Source: Streptomyces phaeolivaceus
GTDB taxonomy: Bacteria > Actinomycetota > Actinomycetes > Streptomycetales > Streptomycetaceae
Reading direction: 5' to 3'
DNA: 64,000 bases
Assembly (NCBI RefSeq): GCF_009184865.1
Contig: NZ_CP045096.1
Coordinates: forward strand, 3,720,001-3,784,000
Part shown: positions 28,159 to 36,281 of the stretch, in pieces
Position numbering within the stretch: position 1 is the stretch's first letter
Layout of the letters: each line of letters opens with the position of its first letter
Made by a program: the position numbers and the translations under genes
The notes under the pieces: generated by a model
Told to the model about the DNA's origin: nothing
The model's input: only the letters and a program-made list of their open reading frames with translations
Database searches by the model: none

Positions 28159-29437
28159 AGTTGGCGGGTACGACGGCCCCGGCGGCGCCGTCGTCGTCGC
28201 CGTTCGGCCGGTCTTTCTCCTCGGCCTTCCAGATCAACCCATCGACCTGTCGCGCCACGTCGGACCGCACCGCGTCGACCATGTGCTGATACCGAGCGGC
28301 CATGGCGGTGGTCGACCATCCCATGAGGCCCATCACTGCGCGCTCGGGCACTCCGAGGATGAGCAGGACCGTGGCGGCGGTGTGGCGCGCGTCGTGCAGT
28401 CGGCCGTCTCGGATCTTCGCCTCTGCCAGCAGAGCCTTCCACTCTGCCCAGTCCGTCCGGTGGGAGGGACTACGCCCGTGCTCATCCGGGAACACCAACC
28501 CGCCGTCCACCCACTTCGCGCCGGCCGCTTCGCACTCAGCTTCCTGCGCTGTGCGGTGGGCGCGCAGTAGGTCAACGAGTTGCTCGGGGAGACCGACCGC
28601 GCGGCGCCCGGCACGTGACTTCGTGGTGGACGTCTCGGGGTTGCTGCGCCGCTTCTGCGGGCAGTACCCGGCTTTCCGTCCGCAGGGCTCCGCGCATCCG
28701 TGGGCGTACTGCGGCCGGTGGCGACTGCGGCGGACCATCAGGAACCCGGCGTCAAGGTCCACGTCCTCCCACTTGAGACCCAGTACCTCCCCCTGCCTGA
28801 GTCCGAGCGCGAGTGCGACGGCCCAGCGTGCGGAGTTGCGACTCTGGCCGGCGGCCTTCAACAGCCGCTGTACCTCCGCCACGGTGTAGGGCTCCACCTC
28901 GTAGTCACCCACCTTGGGCGCCTTGGCCAACTGGACGGGGTTCTTGCCGAGATGGCCGCGCCGAACAGCCTCATTGAGCGCGACCCGGAAGGTGCGGTGC
29001 ACCTGGTGAGCGGTCGCGGGCTTGCTGCCGTTGGCCTGCATCTTCGCGTAGAAGACCTCGATGTGCTCCGGCTTGAGCTTGTCGAGCCGGTGTGCACCCA
29101 GGCCGGGGATGAGGTGCTTCCGTACGGCGACGCGGTACCCGACCATCGTGTTGTCGTTGACCGCGAGGGGCGCCACGTTCTCGATCCAGTGCGTCAGCCA
29201 CGCCGTGACGGTCCACGGCTTGCCCGGCTTGCGCACAGTCTTGGCGTCGCGCTGCTTCTCCAACTCCCTCACTGCTGCGGTGACTTCGGCGCGAGTCTTG
29301 CGCTCGACGTGACGGCGGTCGGGCTTCCCGTCGTCGCAGGTCCCGACGGTGACCCGACCGTGCCATTTCCCGTCCTTGCCCAGGTAGATGGACGAACGGC
29401 CGTTGGGCTGCCGGGTGCGCTTCTTCTCTTCTGCCAT
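28157..29437 (-). CDS. int: Tyrosine recombinase integrase
   Basis: A 426-residue site-specific recombinase of the pSAM2 type that joins attP to the tRNA-Cys attB. N-terminal strand-rich arm-binding region (residues 1-60), SAM-like core-binding domain (about 72-175), catalytic domain with Arg214 (ALGLRQGEVLGLKW), HxxR at 348-351 (LHDARHTAAT) and Tyr383 (MAARYQHM). The second conserved His is Trp here (MGWSTT), common in streptomycete integrases. A Cys insertion (248, 252, 259) lies between. ATG 29437 follows the xis stop by 8 bases. Confidence 0.96.
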   Translation of the reverse strand: MAEEKKRTRQPNGRSSIYLGKDGKWHGRVTVGTCDDGKPDRRHVERKTRAEVTAAVRELEKQRDAKTVRKPGKPWTVTAWLTHWIENVAPLAVNDNTMVGYRVAVRKHLIPGLGAHRLDKLKPEHIEVFYAKMQANGSKPATAHQVHRTFRVALNEAVRRGHLGKNPVQLAKAPKVGDYEVEPYTVAEVQRLLKAAGQSRNSARWAVALALGLRQGEVLGLKWEDVDLDAGFLMVRRSRHRPQYAHGCAEPCGRKAGYCPQKRRSNPETSTTKSRAGRRAVGLPEQLVDLLRAHRTAQEAECEAAGAKWVDGGLVFPDEHGRSPSHRTDWAEWKALLAEAKIRDGRLHDARHTAATVLLILGVPERAVMGLMGWSTTAMAARYQHMVDAVRSDVARQVDGLIWKAEEKDRPNGDDDGAAGAVVPAN

Positions 29438-29445
29438 GCGTACTC

Positions 29446-29691
29446 CTAGGCGGCCTGGACGATGGTGACGGTGGCGGTGCGGTTCTGCTTCTTGCGAAGG
29501 CGGGTGACGAACTCGGGGATGGCGTCGGCGGGGACCCTCCGGAGGTGGCCGACGGTGATGGACTCCAGTTCGCCGGAGCGGACAAGCGCGAAGCACGTGG
29601 TCCGGCCGATGCGGAGTCGCCGGGCGGCCTCTTCGACGGTGAGCAGGGCGAGGGTGTGATCGATGGAGTCGGCGAGGTGGGCCGTGTCCAT
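29446..29691 (-). CDS. xis: Excisionase (HTH_17/MerR-like)
   Basis: An 81-residue protein with a winged helix for DNA binding: LLTVEEAARRLRIGRTTCFALVRSGELESITVGHLRRVPADAI, then a basic tail. It would bend the att region and direct Int to excision. It lies directly upstream of int in one operon, as in pSAM2. The heptamer-repeat cluster at 29748-29921 lies immediately upstream and may contain its promoter and operators. Confidence 0.92.
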   Translation of the reverse strand: MDTAHLADSIDHTLALLTVEEAARRLRIGRTTCFALVRSGELESITVGHLRRVPADAIPEFVTRLRKKQNRTATVTIVQAA

Positions 29692-29747
29692 GCGGTGACT
29701 CTCCTTCGTCGCATGACGGCGGGGCCTCTGGCCCCCTTCCCTGAGGG

Positions 29748-29921
29748 CCGCTACTTCCGCTACCTCCGCTACCTCGCAGGTCAGGGGCCTGTTTGAGGTA
29801 GCGGATAGGGGTAGCGGTAGCGGATGGGTAGCGTTGGGGTAGCGGCTCGCGCGGATGCTTGCCGCTACCCCAACACTGCTGGTCAGACCGTGTTTTCGGT
29901 GCCGGGTAGCGGAGGTAGCGG
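29748..29921. repeat. GTAGCGG heptamer cluster with 13-bp inverted repeat (candidate origin or control region)
   Basis: Three CCGCTAC at 29748, 29757, 29766 (9-bp steps), GTAGCGG at 29798, 29811, 29817, 29839, CCGCTAC at 29862, and GTAGCGG at 29906 and 29915 (9 bp apart, inside the end of the DUF3631 gene). A perfect 13-bp inverted repeat (29834-29846 with 29861-29873, TTGGGGTAGCGGC) sits in the middle. Iteron-like; placed between the replication genes and xis. Confidence 0.7.
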
Positions 29922-31031
29922 ATTCTCCGGAACCGGGGGGCAGTAGCGCTGCCACGCGTCGTGGAGATCGGCGGCGTAGTAGCCCTTGAGGACGCTTCCG
30001 CCGGTCTTGATGTTCCGGGGCGCGATGGGGTCGCCGTCGGCGGTGACGTACTCAGAGAGCATCCGGGAGAGGCGCCGGTTGTCGAGCGGCTTACCGTTGA
30101 GGTCGGCCCATGGGGCGTCGTCGAGGGCGTTGAGACGGTCGAGGACGGCGACGGTGGGAAGGCGGTCGATGCCGCTCATCACGTGGTCGCGGAGGTCGGT
30201 GAGCAGCCGGATGCCGATGCTTCCCTTGTCGTTGGCCTTGGACGCGGTCACGAGTGCCACACAGGCTTCCCGTGCGCGGCGGGGCCAGTCGCCGCCCACG
30301 GCGTCGGCGACCGCGATGAGGGGTTCCCAGACATCCGCCGGGCGGTCGGTGACACCGTCGGGCATCTCGGGAAAAGCACCCGCGATCCGCTCCTGAGTGG
30401 TTTCCGCCCACTTCGCGAGCCGGTCGCGAATCGCGTTGCCCTCGGGCACGTGGATGCGGATGCGGAAGGCCTCGACCTTCTCGTTGCGAGCCCGGCGGCG
30501 CATCCGGATGATGACGGACCGGGTCATGATCGTGTCGGGGAGGTTACCGAGTCCGGCGACGGCGAGTGCGCAGTACGAGGGGAACCCCTGTACCTGCTGG
30601 TTGGCGCCGTCTCCGACACACCGGTACGTCTCCCTGCCTCGTGTGTGGCCAGCGTTGATGAACCCCCGGAGCTGTTCGTTCTCCCCCGCCTTGGGGCCGA
30701 AGACCGTGTCGATCTCGTCGAACAGGATCGTGGGCCGTCCGCTGTCCATGCCGGACACGGAGCGGAACAGGGCGGCGGCCGACGCGTCCACAGCCGCCAT
30801 GGCGCGCGGGACCAGGGTTTCGATCACGTCCAGCGCCCGTGACTTGCCCGATCCGGGTTCCGGGGAAAGGAACGCGATGCGGGGAGTGGAGTCGAAGCAG
30901 TCGAGCAGGTGGGCGTGGGCGTCCCACAGCGTGACGGCGACGTAGGCAGCTTCGGTGGGGAAGACGTTGAAGCGGCGGTGGAAGGCTTCGACCTCGTTGA
31001 GCAGGGCCGCGCCGTCGATGATGTCCGTCAT
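29883..31031 (-). CDS. DUF3631 domain ATPase, likely replication helicase partner of the Prim-Pol
   Basis: A 382-residue P-loop protein. Walker A SPEPGSGKSRALDVI (near residue 55), Walker B PTILFDEIDTVFG, then a sensor region and a C-terminal DUF3631 part ending in a Tyr-rich domain (LKGYYAADLHDAWQRYC). DUF3631 proteins accompany primase-polymerases on mobile elements and are thought to act as helicases or loaders; that role is inferred. It overlaps the upstream small gene by 4 bp and ends beside the heptamer cluster. Confidence 0.85.
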   Translation of the reverse strand: MTDIIDGAALLNEVEAFHRRFNVFPTEAAYVAVTLWDAHAHLLDCFDSTPRIAFLSPEPGSGKSRALDVIETLVPRAMAAVDASAAALFRSVSGMDSGRPTILFDEIDTVFGPKAGENEQLRGFINAGHTRGRETYRCVGDGANQQVQGFPSYCALAVAGLGNLPDTIMTRSVIIRMRRRARNEKVEAFRIRIHVPEGNAIRDRLAKWAETTQERIAGAFPEMPDGVTDRPADVWEPLIAVADAVGGDWPRRAREACVALVTASKANDKGSIGIRLLTDLRDHVMSGIDRLPTVAVLDRLNALDDAPWADLNGKPLDNRRLSRMLSEYVTADGDPIAPRNIKTGGSVLKGYYAADLHDAWQRYCPPVPENPLPPLPGTENTV

Positions 31032-31384
31032 GCTGCGGTCCTCCCTTCCTGGGGGGTGCGGAGCGGGCAGGTGTCGCGGTGGGCGGTGTGGTCGGTGATC
31101 AGGGCGAGGACACGGCGGTGACCGACGGCGCTGCGGTCCCGCCCACACAGGCACTTCGAGGTGGCGGTAGGGGTCGCGCCGCGCGGCGCCACGATGTTCA
31201 GCCACGCCACGGGGAAGCGGCCGTCACCGGTCTGCGGGTCAGAACGAACAGCAGAGGGGACCCCCTTGCGGGCGGCGCCTTCCGGCTCGCCCACGGCCGT
31301 CTGCGGTCCCGCCGGTTCGGCGGCGCGGGCACCGGCCGGGGTGGGGGTGATGCTCTTCAGAGGGGGGCGGGGGCGGGCGGTCAT
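31028..31384 (-). CDS. Small AICE protein with Cys-containing C-terminus
   Basis: No named function. A 118-residue protein: a Pro/Ala-rich N-terminal half, then GRFPVAWLNIVAPRGA and a C-terminal CLCGRDRSAVG...HTAHRDTCP segment that could bind one zinc. It overlaps both neighbours by 4 bp (ATGA), so it is translated as the middle cistron of Prim-Pol - this - DUF3631, which suggests a part in replication. Confidence 0.75.
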   Translation of the reverse strand: MTARPRPPLKSITPTPAGARAAEPAGPQTAVGEPEGAARKGVPSAVRSDPQTGDGRFPVAWLNIVAPRGATPTATSKCLCGRDRSAVGHRRVLALITDHTAHRDTCPLRTPQEGRTAA

Positions 31385-32289
31385 GCGGCGTTCCGTCCGC
31401 GCTGGTTGTGGGCGATGGACCAGTTGAGGGCGCTGCGGATGGTGGAGCGGCACTCGGCGGCGGTGAGTCCGGCCCGCTCGCCTGCCTCCTGAAGAGCCTG
31501 CTCGACCCCGTGCCGGGGGAGGTCGCCCCACGCGACGAAGCGGCCCAGGGCGCGCCCTGCGCGGAACAACTTCGCTTCCCGCTCGCCGACTTGGGCCCGG
31601 GCGACGTTCCGCGTCTCGCTGTCGAGTGCTACATCCGCATATCGACGAGATTGCACCGCTACGGGCCCTGAGTGGGCCTGTACGGGCTTGGGGGCCGGGC
31701 GCATGATGCTCAGCAGCCAGAGGGGCAGAGAGGCCGACACGGGGCCGCACAGGAGTTCGTACGCTCCGGCGGGGGTGATGCTGCCTGCCGCGACGACGTA
31801 GCCGCCCCATGCGCGGGTGTCGACCAACGCGCCGATGGTGCCTGCCGTGTTGGTCAGCCGTACCCCGGTCGGGGCGGTGAAGTACAGGTGCTCTCCGCCG
31901 CTCGCGGTCCGCGTCCGGTAGGTGGCGGGGACAGGGTGCCCGGCGCGCTCGCAGAGCGCCGCGAAGGTCGTCGCGCCGCATGGCGCGTCCGCACTGCCCT
32001 TGTCGTCTTTGGGCATGTCGAGGTCGACGACGACCAGGCGGGACGGGCCGGTGGCGATGCCGACGTTGTACGGGGCCCGCGACCACGTCGCCCGGATCAG
32101 CTCCGGGTCGGTGGTGGCGCGCTGCTCCCACTTGCGGTGTCCGGCCGCACACGGGGCGGTGCCGGGGCACGAAGCCTCCCCGTGCAGGGCGGGGCGCTTG
32201 GTGCCGGGGCGGAGCGGGAACACGTACCAACCACGCTCGGCAGCGTCCAGGGCCGCGCGGAGCAGCGCGGTCCGGGGGTCGTGAGTCAT
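31381..32289 (-). CDS. Bifunctional primase/polymerase (AICE RepPP)
   Basis: A 302-residue archaeo-eukaryotic primase-fold protein. N-terminal prim-pol domain: GWYVFPLRPGTKRP, catalytic aspartates in LVVVDLDMPKDD, SGGEHLYFTAP and GYVVAAGSITPAGAYEL; a helical C-terminal domain follows. In AICEs this protein replaces the rolling-circle RepSA as replication initiator. ATG 32289 begins the replication operon. Confidence 0.93.
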   Translation of the reverse strand: MTHDPRTALLRAALDAAERGWYVFPLRPGTKRPALHGEASCPGTAPCAAGHRKWEQRATTDPELIRATWSRAPYNVGIATGPSRLVVVDLDMPKDDKGSADAPCGATTFAALCERAGHPVPATYRTRTASGGEHLYFTAPTGVRLTNTAGTIGALVDTRAWGGYVVAAGSITPAGAYELLCGPVSASLPLWLLSIMRPAPKPVQAHSGPVAVQSRRYADVALDSETRNVARAQVGEREAKLFRAGRALGRFVAWGDLPRHGVEQALQEAGERAGLTAAECRSTIRSALNWSIAHNQRGRNAA

Positions 32290-32327
32290 GCTGGATGTCC
32301 TCCAGTTCGTTTAAGCGCGCTGGGTGA

Positions 32328-32372
32328 CAAGGGCGGCCCCGGTTCTTTGGCGAGATGCGGGGGCCGCCCTTG
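32328..32372. terminator. Hairpin separating the replication operon from upstream genes
   Basis: Perfect 13-bp stem CAAGGGCGGCCCC (32328-32340) with 32360-32372, 19-nt loop. It lies between the stop of the upstream small gene and the Prim-Pol start. Confidence 0.7.
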
Positions 32373-32378
32373 GCGTAG

Positions 32379-32666
32379 CTAGAAGGGCGGTTCGTCGCTG
32401 TAGCCGCCGGGGCCCCACGGGTCACGGCCGGTGTCACGGCGACGCAGCCACCGGGGCCGGCGCGGGAGCGACATCAGGACGATGCGCCATTCCGTCCAGC
32501 AGGGGCAGGGCTCCCAGTCGGTGCCCTCGTACTCGCCGTCGTAGTGGTTGCCGTAGTCGTGCGGGATGCCGCCCACGCCGTCGCAGTAGCGGCAGTCCGG
32601 GCGGGGGGTGTCGGTGAGGATGAGCGCGTTGCGGGGCAACGCGGTGCACTGGATACGCAGTCGCAT
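32379..32666 (-). CDS. Small Cys-rich AICE protein
   Basis: Function unknown. A 95-residue protein with CRYCDGVGG near residue 26 and CPC near residue 55, a spacing compatible with a zinc site, and a very Arg/Pro-rich end. Small proteins like this recur beside AICE replication genes. ATG 32666 was chosen over a GTG one codon upstream. Confidence 0.7.
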   Translation of the reverse strand: MRLRIQCTALPRNALILTDTPRPDCRYCDGVGGIPHDYGNHYDGEYEGTDWEPCPCWTEWRIVLMSLPRRPRWLRRRDTGRDPWGPGGYSDEPPF

Positions 32667-32686
32667 CACAGGGGTTGATCTCCTTG

Positions 32687-33145
32687 TCAGCCGTAGAACT
32701 TGTTCCGCTTGATCACGGCCTTGCGGATGTTGACCGTGGTTCCGCCGCCGGTCGGCCGGTGGCCGAAGACCTGCACGGCGATCCAGCCGCCGAAGATGAC
32801 GGCGGCGAGGGTGATGAGCTGGGTGATGAACGCGGTGAGCGCGGTGATGAACGTGGTGAGCATCAGCAGTCCGCCGCAGACGGCGGCGAACCCGATGCCC
32901 CCGAGCGCGACGTTCACGGCCGTGCGGGAGACGGCGGGCTTGGCGGCCACCGGCTCCGGGCGGGTGTGGTCGATGGTGTAGCCGGTGACGACTCGCCCGT
33001 CGGGCAGGACGATGGTCGCGACCGCCGGGACGCTGCTCGGTTGGACGGGCACCATCGGCGCCGGTGCGGCGGGGGTGATGGGGGTGGGGTGGTGGACTTC
33101 CACGGCCCGTACGGCGGGCGTGTGGTGGCTGTTGTCGGGGAACAT
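32687..33145 (-). CDS. Small membrane protein (Spd-like, AICE)
   Basis: A 152-residue protein: a Pro/Val-rich N-terminal half with VATIVLPDGRVVTGYTIDHTRPEP, two hydrophobic segments (about 78-102 and 106-127), then a basic tail ending RKAVIKRNKFYG. It sits downstream of traB where pSAM2-like plasmids encode spread (Spd) membrane proteins; the spread role is inferred from position. The octamer array lies just upstream of its start. Confidence 0.72.
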   Translation of the reverse strand: MFPDNSHHTPAVRAVEVHHPTPITPAAPAPMVPVQPSSVPAVATIVLPDGRVVTGYTIDHTRPEPVAAKPAVSRTAVNVALGGIGFAAVCGGLLMLTTFITALTAFITQLITLAAVIFGGWIAVQVFGHRPTGGGTTVNIRKAVIKRNKFYG

Positions 33146-33169
33146 GCGGAATCCCTTCCGGCGATGGTT

Positions 33170-33349
33170 CAGGGAGGCGGGAGCACCCCCTTGCCGGGGG
33201 CGTGTGGAGGGGGTTTTCGGGGTGCTGACCTGCGGTCCTCCCTGCCTCCCTGCCTGATCATTCGTGCAGGTCAGGTGCAGGGAGGGGGGTCAGGGAGCGG
33301 GTGAGGGAGTTCTCCCTGTCTCCCTGCCCCGTCGGGGGTCGGCTCCCTG
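33170..33349. repeat. CAGGGAG/CTCCCTG octamer array, candidate clt (TraB recognition) locus
   Basis: Exact CAGGGAG at 33170, 33278, 33291 and its complement CTCCCTG at 33238, 33246, 33312, 33320, 33343, plus one variant at 33303. Two pairs are exactly 8 bp apart (33238/33246 and 33312/33320), giving tandem CTCCCTGC octamers. It lies directly beyond the 3' end of traB. Confidence 0.7.
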
Positions 33350-33352
33350 CCG

Positions 33353-35476
33353 TCAGGCGGCGGAAGCGGAACCCTCGTCGTCGCGGTTGGCGAGGGCGCG
33401 GGTGAGGCGGTCGCGGTGGACGACCATGACGCCGTCGGACTTGTAGGCGATCTCCGGGCCGGCGTCGTCGAGGACGCGCTTGAGGTCGGTGAACGACCAG
33501 TTGCCGTAGGCGTCCGCGTTCAGCGTGGCGAGCCGGGCGAGGACGTCCTTGGTCCGCACTCGCGCCGCGTCGCCGACCACGCTCGCGATGTCCGCGAGCG
33601 GGTCGCGGTCCTCGCCCCTGTCGATGGTGTGCAGGGTGGTGACGCCGTCGCGCATCGCCTTGGCGCGGGCGGTGATGACCTTGGCCGCGTCGTCGTCGAT
33701 GTAGTGCGTCCGCACCGTGATCGACGACTGTCCCTTGGGAATGTCGATCCCGGAGGACGCGACGACCAGCGTTCCCTGATCCAGGCCCGGACGCAGCAGG
33801 TTCGGGGCGGCGCCGCCGTCGACCGCCTTGTCCCCGAGCGCCATGCGGGCCTGCGACTCGGTACCCAGGGCGAGGGAGGCGCGGGTGTGGGCTCCTTCGC
33901 GTACGAGCTTGGGGAGGTTCTGGTCGGTGGGGTCCTGGGTGCCCTGCCACAGCAGCACGTTGACCGCGCGGCCCTGGTTGTGGAGCTTGCGGGCGGCGGT
34001 GAAGTACCGGGACTTGGCCTTGGCCCCGCCGTAGGGGCGCTTGTCCTCGTCCACGGCCGGGCACATGAACGCCACCTGCGCCTCGTCCACGACCACGATC
34101 AGCGGCGGGAACACCGTGCCGGGCGGCGCCTGGAGACGATCGTTCATCTCCTTCACCGCGCCCTCCACCATCTCCGTCACCTCGATCACGTGCTCATCGG
34201 TCGGCCCCTGGATGAGGGTGGTGGCAAGTCCGTCGAACATGGCCCAGTCACCCACGCCCTTGAGGTCGCCCATGAGGAACTGCACCGACTTGTCCAGCGC
34301 CACCCACAGGGCGAGGGAGCGCAGGGCCACAGTCTTGCCCTGGTTCGACAGACCGGTGATCAGAAGGTGGCGCTGGTACAGGCTCAGGGCGGCGGCGTCC
34401 CCGCGCAGATCCTGGCCCCACGGGGCCTTGCCCTTGGCGTAGTCGGCGGTCATCGTCTCGTCCGTGACCAGCGGGGACGGGCCGATCGGCTCGTCCAGCG
34501 CGCCGGAGTCCGCGACCCACAGCCGGACCGTGCGGGCGGCCTCGGGGATGGTGATGAACACTTCGTGCTCGTGCCGGGTCAGGTTCTCCGCCAGCTTGCG
34601 GCGGCGCTGCTGTACCTCGTTCGTGGCCACCCCGGACGGCAGGGTGACGTCGACCTCGATGCCGCATCCGGCGATCCGGATCGGCCCGAGCATGGACGCG
34701 CCGGCGTCGCCCATCTCCTTGATGGCGCCCCGCAGCGCGGGCACCCCCAGGTCGCGCAGGGCCTTGACGACGATGGACGGGGTGATCGGCTCGCCCTCGC
34801 TGCTGCGGACGTTCGCAGGAAGCGCCCACTGCGGGGCGGCCTGCTGCTTGCTGCCGACGGTCCACAGCGCGAGCAGGGCGAGGAACGGTCCGATCGAGAG
34901 GAGCGGGCCCCACACGACCTGAACGATCCGGATCAGCAGGGCGATGAACTCGATGGTGGCCGCGAGCGGGGTGATGACGTCCTTGACGTCGCCGTTGCTG
35001 ATGGCCATCACGACCCCGAGACCGACCAGGACACCGATGCCCATGCCGGTGCCGACAGCCATACCCTTGGCGGCCTCCACCGGCGAGTGCAACAGGTCCA
35101 TACGGCGGTGGTGGCGGGCGGTCCGGAAACGCTGAAGGCGCTCCTCCCACTCCTCCGCCGCTTCCATGTTCCCCGTCGCCTCCGCCGCGCGCATCATCCG
35201 CTCGTAGCGGGACCCGGTACGCCCGTCCCACGTGCGACGGGCCACGATCCGGGCCCCACCGACGACATAGGCGCCGTGGCGGACGACCACGCGGCCGGTG
35301 TTCTTCGCGCCCTCATCGGTGGCCACCTGCTTCACGGCGCGGCCGGAGCGCACCCACAGCGGCACCGGCCGGGCGGGCGGGGCGTCCGGCATCACGGTGA
35401 GCACGGTCGGCGCCGTCTCGTCGACGGTGGCCGGGGGGTCGGTGGGCTTGTGGAGGTTGACGACGTTCTCAGACAT
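33353..35476 (-). CDS. traB: FtsK/SpoIIIE-family conjugative translocase (TraB-like)
   Basis: A 707-residue DNA pump that moves double-stranded element DNA between hyphae. Two membrane segments (about residues 138-160 and 176-207), then the FtsK-like motor with Walker A GLSNQGKTVAL (375-385), Walker B PLIVVVDEAQ (458-467), and a C-terminal region (about 630-700) that fits the winged helix used to read clt repeats. ATG 35476 begins MSENVVNLHK. It is the only large transfer protein, as expected for AICEs. Confidence 0.93.
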   Translation of the reverse strand: MSENVVNLHKPTDPPATVDETAPTVLTVMPDAPPARPVPLWVRSGRAVKQVATDEGAKNTGRVVVRHGAYVVGGARIVARRTWDGRTGSRYERMMRAAEATGNMEAAEEWEERLQRFRTARHHRRMDLLHSPVEAAKGMAVGTGMGIGVLVGLGVVMAISNGDVKDVITPLAATIEFIALLIRIVQVVWGPLLSIGPFLALLALWTVGSKQQAAPQWALPANVRSSEGEPITPSIVVKALRDLGVPALRGAIKEMGDAGASMLGPIRIAGCGIEVDVTLPSGVATNEVQQRRRKLAENLTRHEHEVFITIPEAARTVRLWVADSGALDEPIGPSPLVTDETMTADYAKGKAPWGQDLRGDAAALSLYQRHLLITGLSNQGKTVALRSLALWVALDKSVQFLMGDLKGVGDWAMFDGLATTLIQGPTDEHVIEVTEMVEGAVKEMNDRLQAPPGTVFPPLIVVVDEAQVAFMCPAVDEDKRPYGGAKAKSRYFTAARKLHNQGRAVNVLLWQGTQDPTDQNLPKLVREGAHTRASLALGTESQARMALGDKAVDGGAAPNLLRPGLDQGTLVVASSGIDIPKGQSSITVRTHYIDDDAAKVITARAKAMRDGVTTLHTIDRGEDRDPLADIASVVGDAARVRTKDVLARLATLNADAYGNWSFTDLKRVLDDAGPEIAYKSDGVMVVHRDRLTRALANRDDEGSASAA

Positions 35477-35526
35477 GCTGAAAGTGCTCCTGACTGCCCC
35501 TTCGAGGGGCGGGAGTTGAGGGAATG

Positions 35527-35565
35527 CCGGGGTGGCCGTGTCCGTGGCAGGGGCGGCCACCCCGG
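35527..35565. terminator. Hairpin in front of traB's upstream neighbour
   Basis: 12-bp perfect stem CCGGGGTGGCCG with 35554-35565, 15-nt loop, between the stop at 35575 and the traB leader; may attenuate read-through into traB. Confidence 0.6.
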
Positions 35566-35574
35566 TGTGGCTGG

Positions 35575-35892
35575 TCAGAACCAGCGGGACGACTTCTTGG
35601 CCGCCTTGGCGCGCGCGGCCTCCGTGATCAGCCGCTGACGCTCGCCGTGCAGGGCCATCAGCTCGGCGTTGAGCCGCGTCTCGGCGGCGGAGCCGACGGA
35701 GTCCATGCGGTTCTCAGCACCGGTGGTGCTGCGGCCCTTGTGGACGCTGCGCGCACCGCCGGCCAACGCGCGCGTCATGGACAGGCGTTCACGGCTGGTC
35801 AGCGGCCACCACTCGCCCCGGCGGACCGCTTCCAGCTTCTTCACGGTCCGCTCGATCTCGCGGTCAAGGCGGCGGATGTCGGCGTTACCCAT
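35575..35892 (-). CDS. Small helical AICE protein
   Basis: Function unknown. A 105-residue basic protein with two predicted coiled-coil helices (IRRLDREIERTVKKLEAVRRGEW near residue 6 and AAETRLNAELMALHGERQRLI near residue 70). It lies between the RRQRL gene and traB in the transfer operon. Confidence 0.72.
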   Translation of the reverse strand: MGNADIRRLDREIERTVKKLEAVRRGEWWPLTSRERLSMTRALAGGARSVHKGRSTTGAENRMDSVGSAAETRLNAELMALHGERQRLITEAARAKAAKKSSRWF

Positions 35893-35894
35893 GG

Positions 35895-36281
35895 TCAGTG
35901 ACTCCCTTCCGGCCCGTGCGGGCCGGGGTAGGCGCAGGGCACGCAGGTGCCGAGCGAGGTGGGGATGCAGTAGCTGTAGGTGATCCGGCACTTCGGGCAG
36001 GTGCGGCGGGCGAGCATCGCCAGCGCGAGCGCGCCCCACTTGCGCGACGTCATCGGCCGCACGGGGAGGGCGAGGTCGATCCGGTAGAGGTACGCGACCA
36101 GCGGCGGGCGGCGGTGGCGTCCGCGCAGCACCTGCGCGGCCACCGGCTGACCACCCGGACGCAGACCCAGCGCCCGCAGACCGCGCCGGGTCGCGTAGCC
36201 CTCCGGCGCGTACTTCCACGGGTAGGTCGGTATGCCGTACTCGGCCCCGTCCGGGTCGAAGAACGCGGCACGCGCCACCAT
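35895..36281 (-). CDS. RRQRL-motif zinc-binding protein (AICE)
   Basis: A 128-residue protein of the AICE family named for its RRQRL motif: FFDPDGAEYGIPTYPW, then ATRRGLRALGLRPGGQPVAAQ (motif altered to RRGLR here), LAYLYRIDLALPVRPMTSRK and a C-terminal zinc pair TCPKCRITYSYC...GTCVPC. The molecular role is unknown. Its ATG overlaps the upstream stop by one base. Confidence 0.82.
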   Translation of the reverse strand: MVARAAFFDPDGAEYGIPTYPWKYAPEGYATRRGLRALGLRPGGQPVAAQVLRGRHRRPPLVAYLYRIDLALPVRPMTSRKWGALALAMLARRTCPKCRITYSYCIPTSLGTCVPCAYPGPHGPEGSH

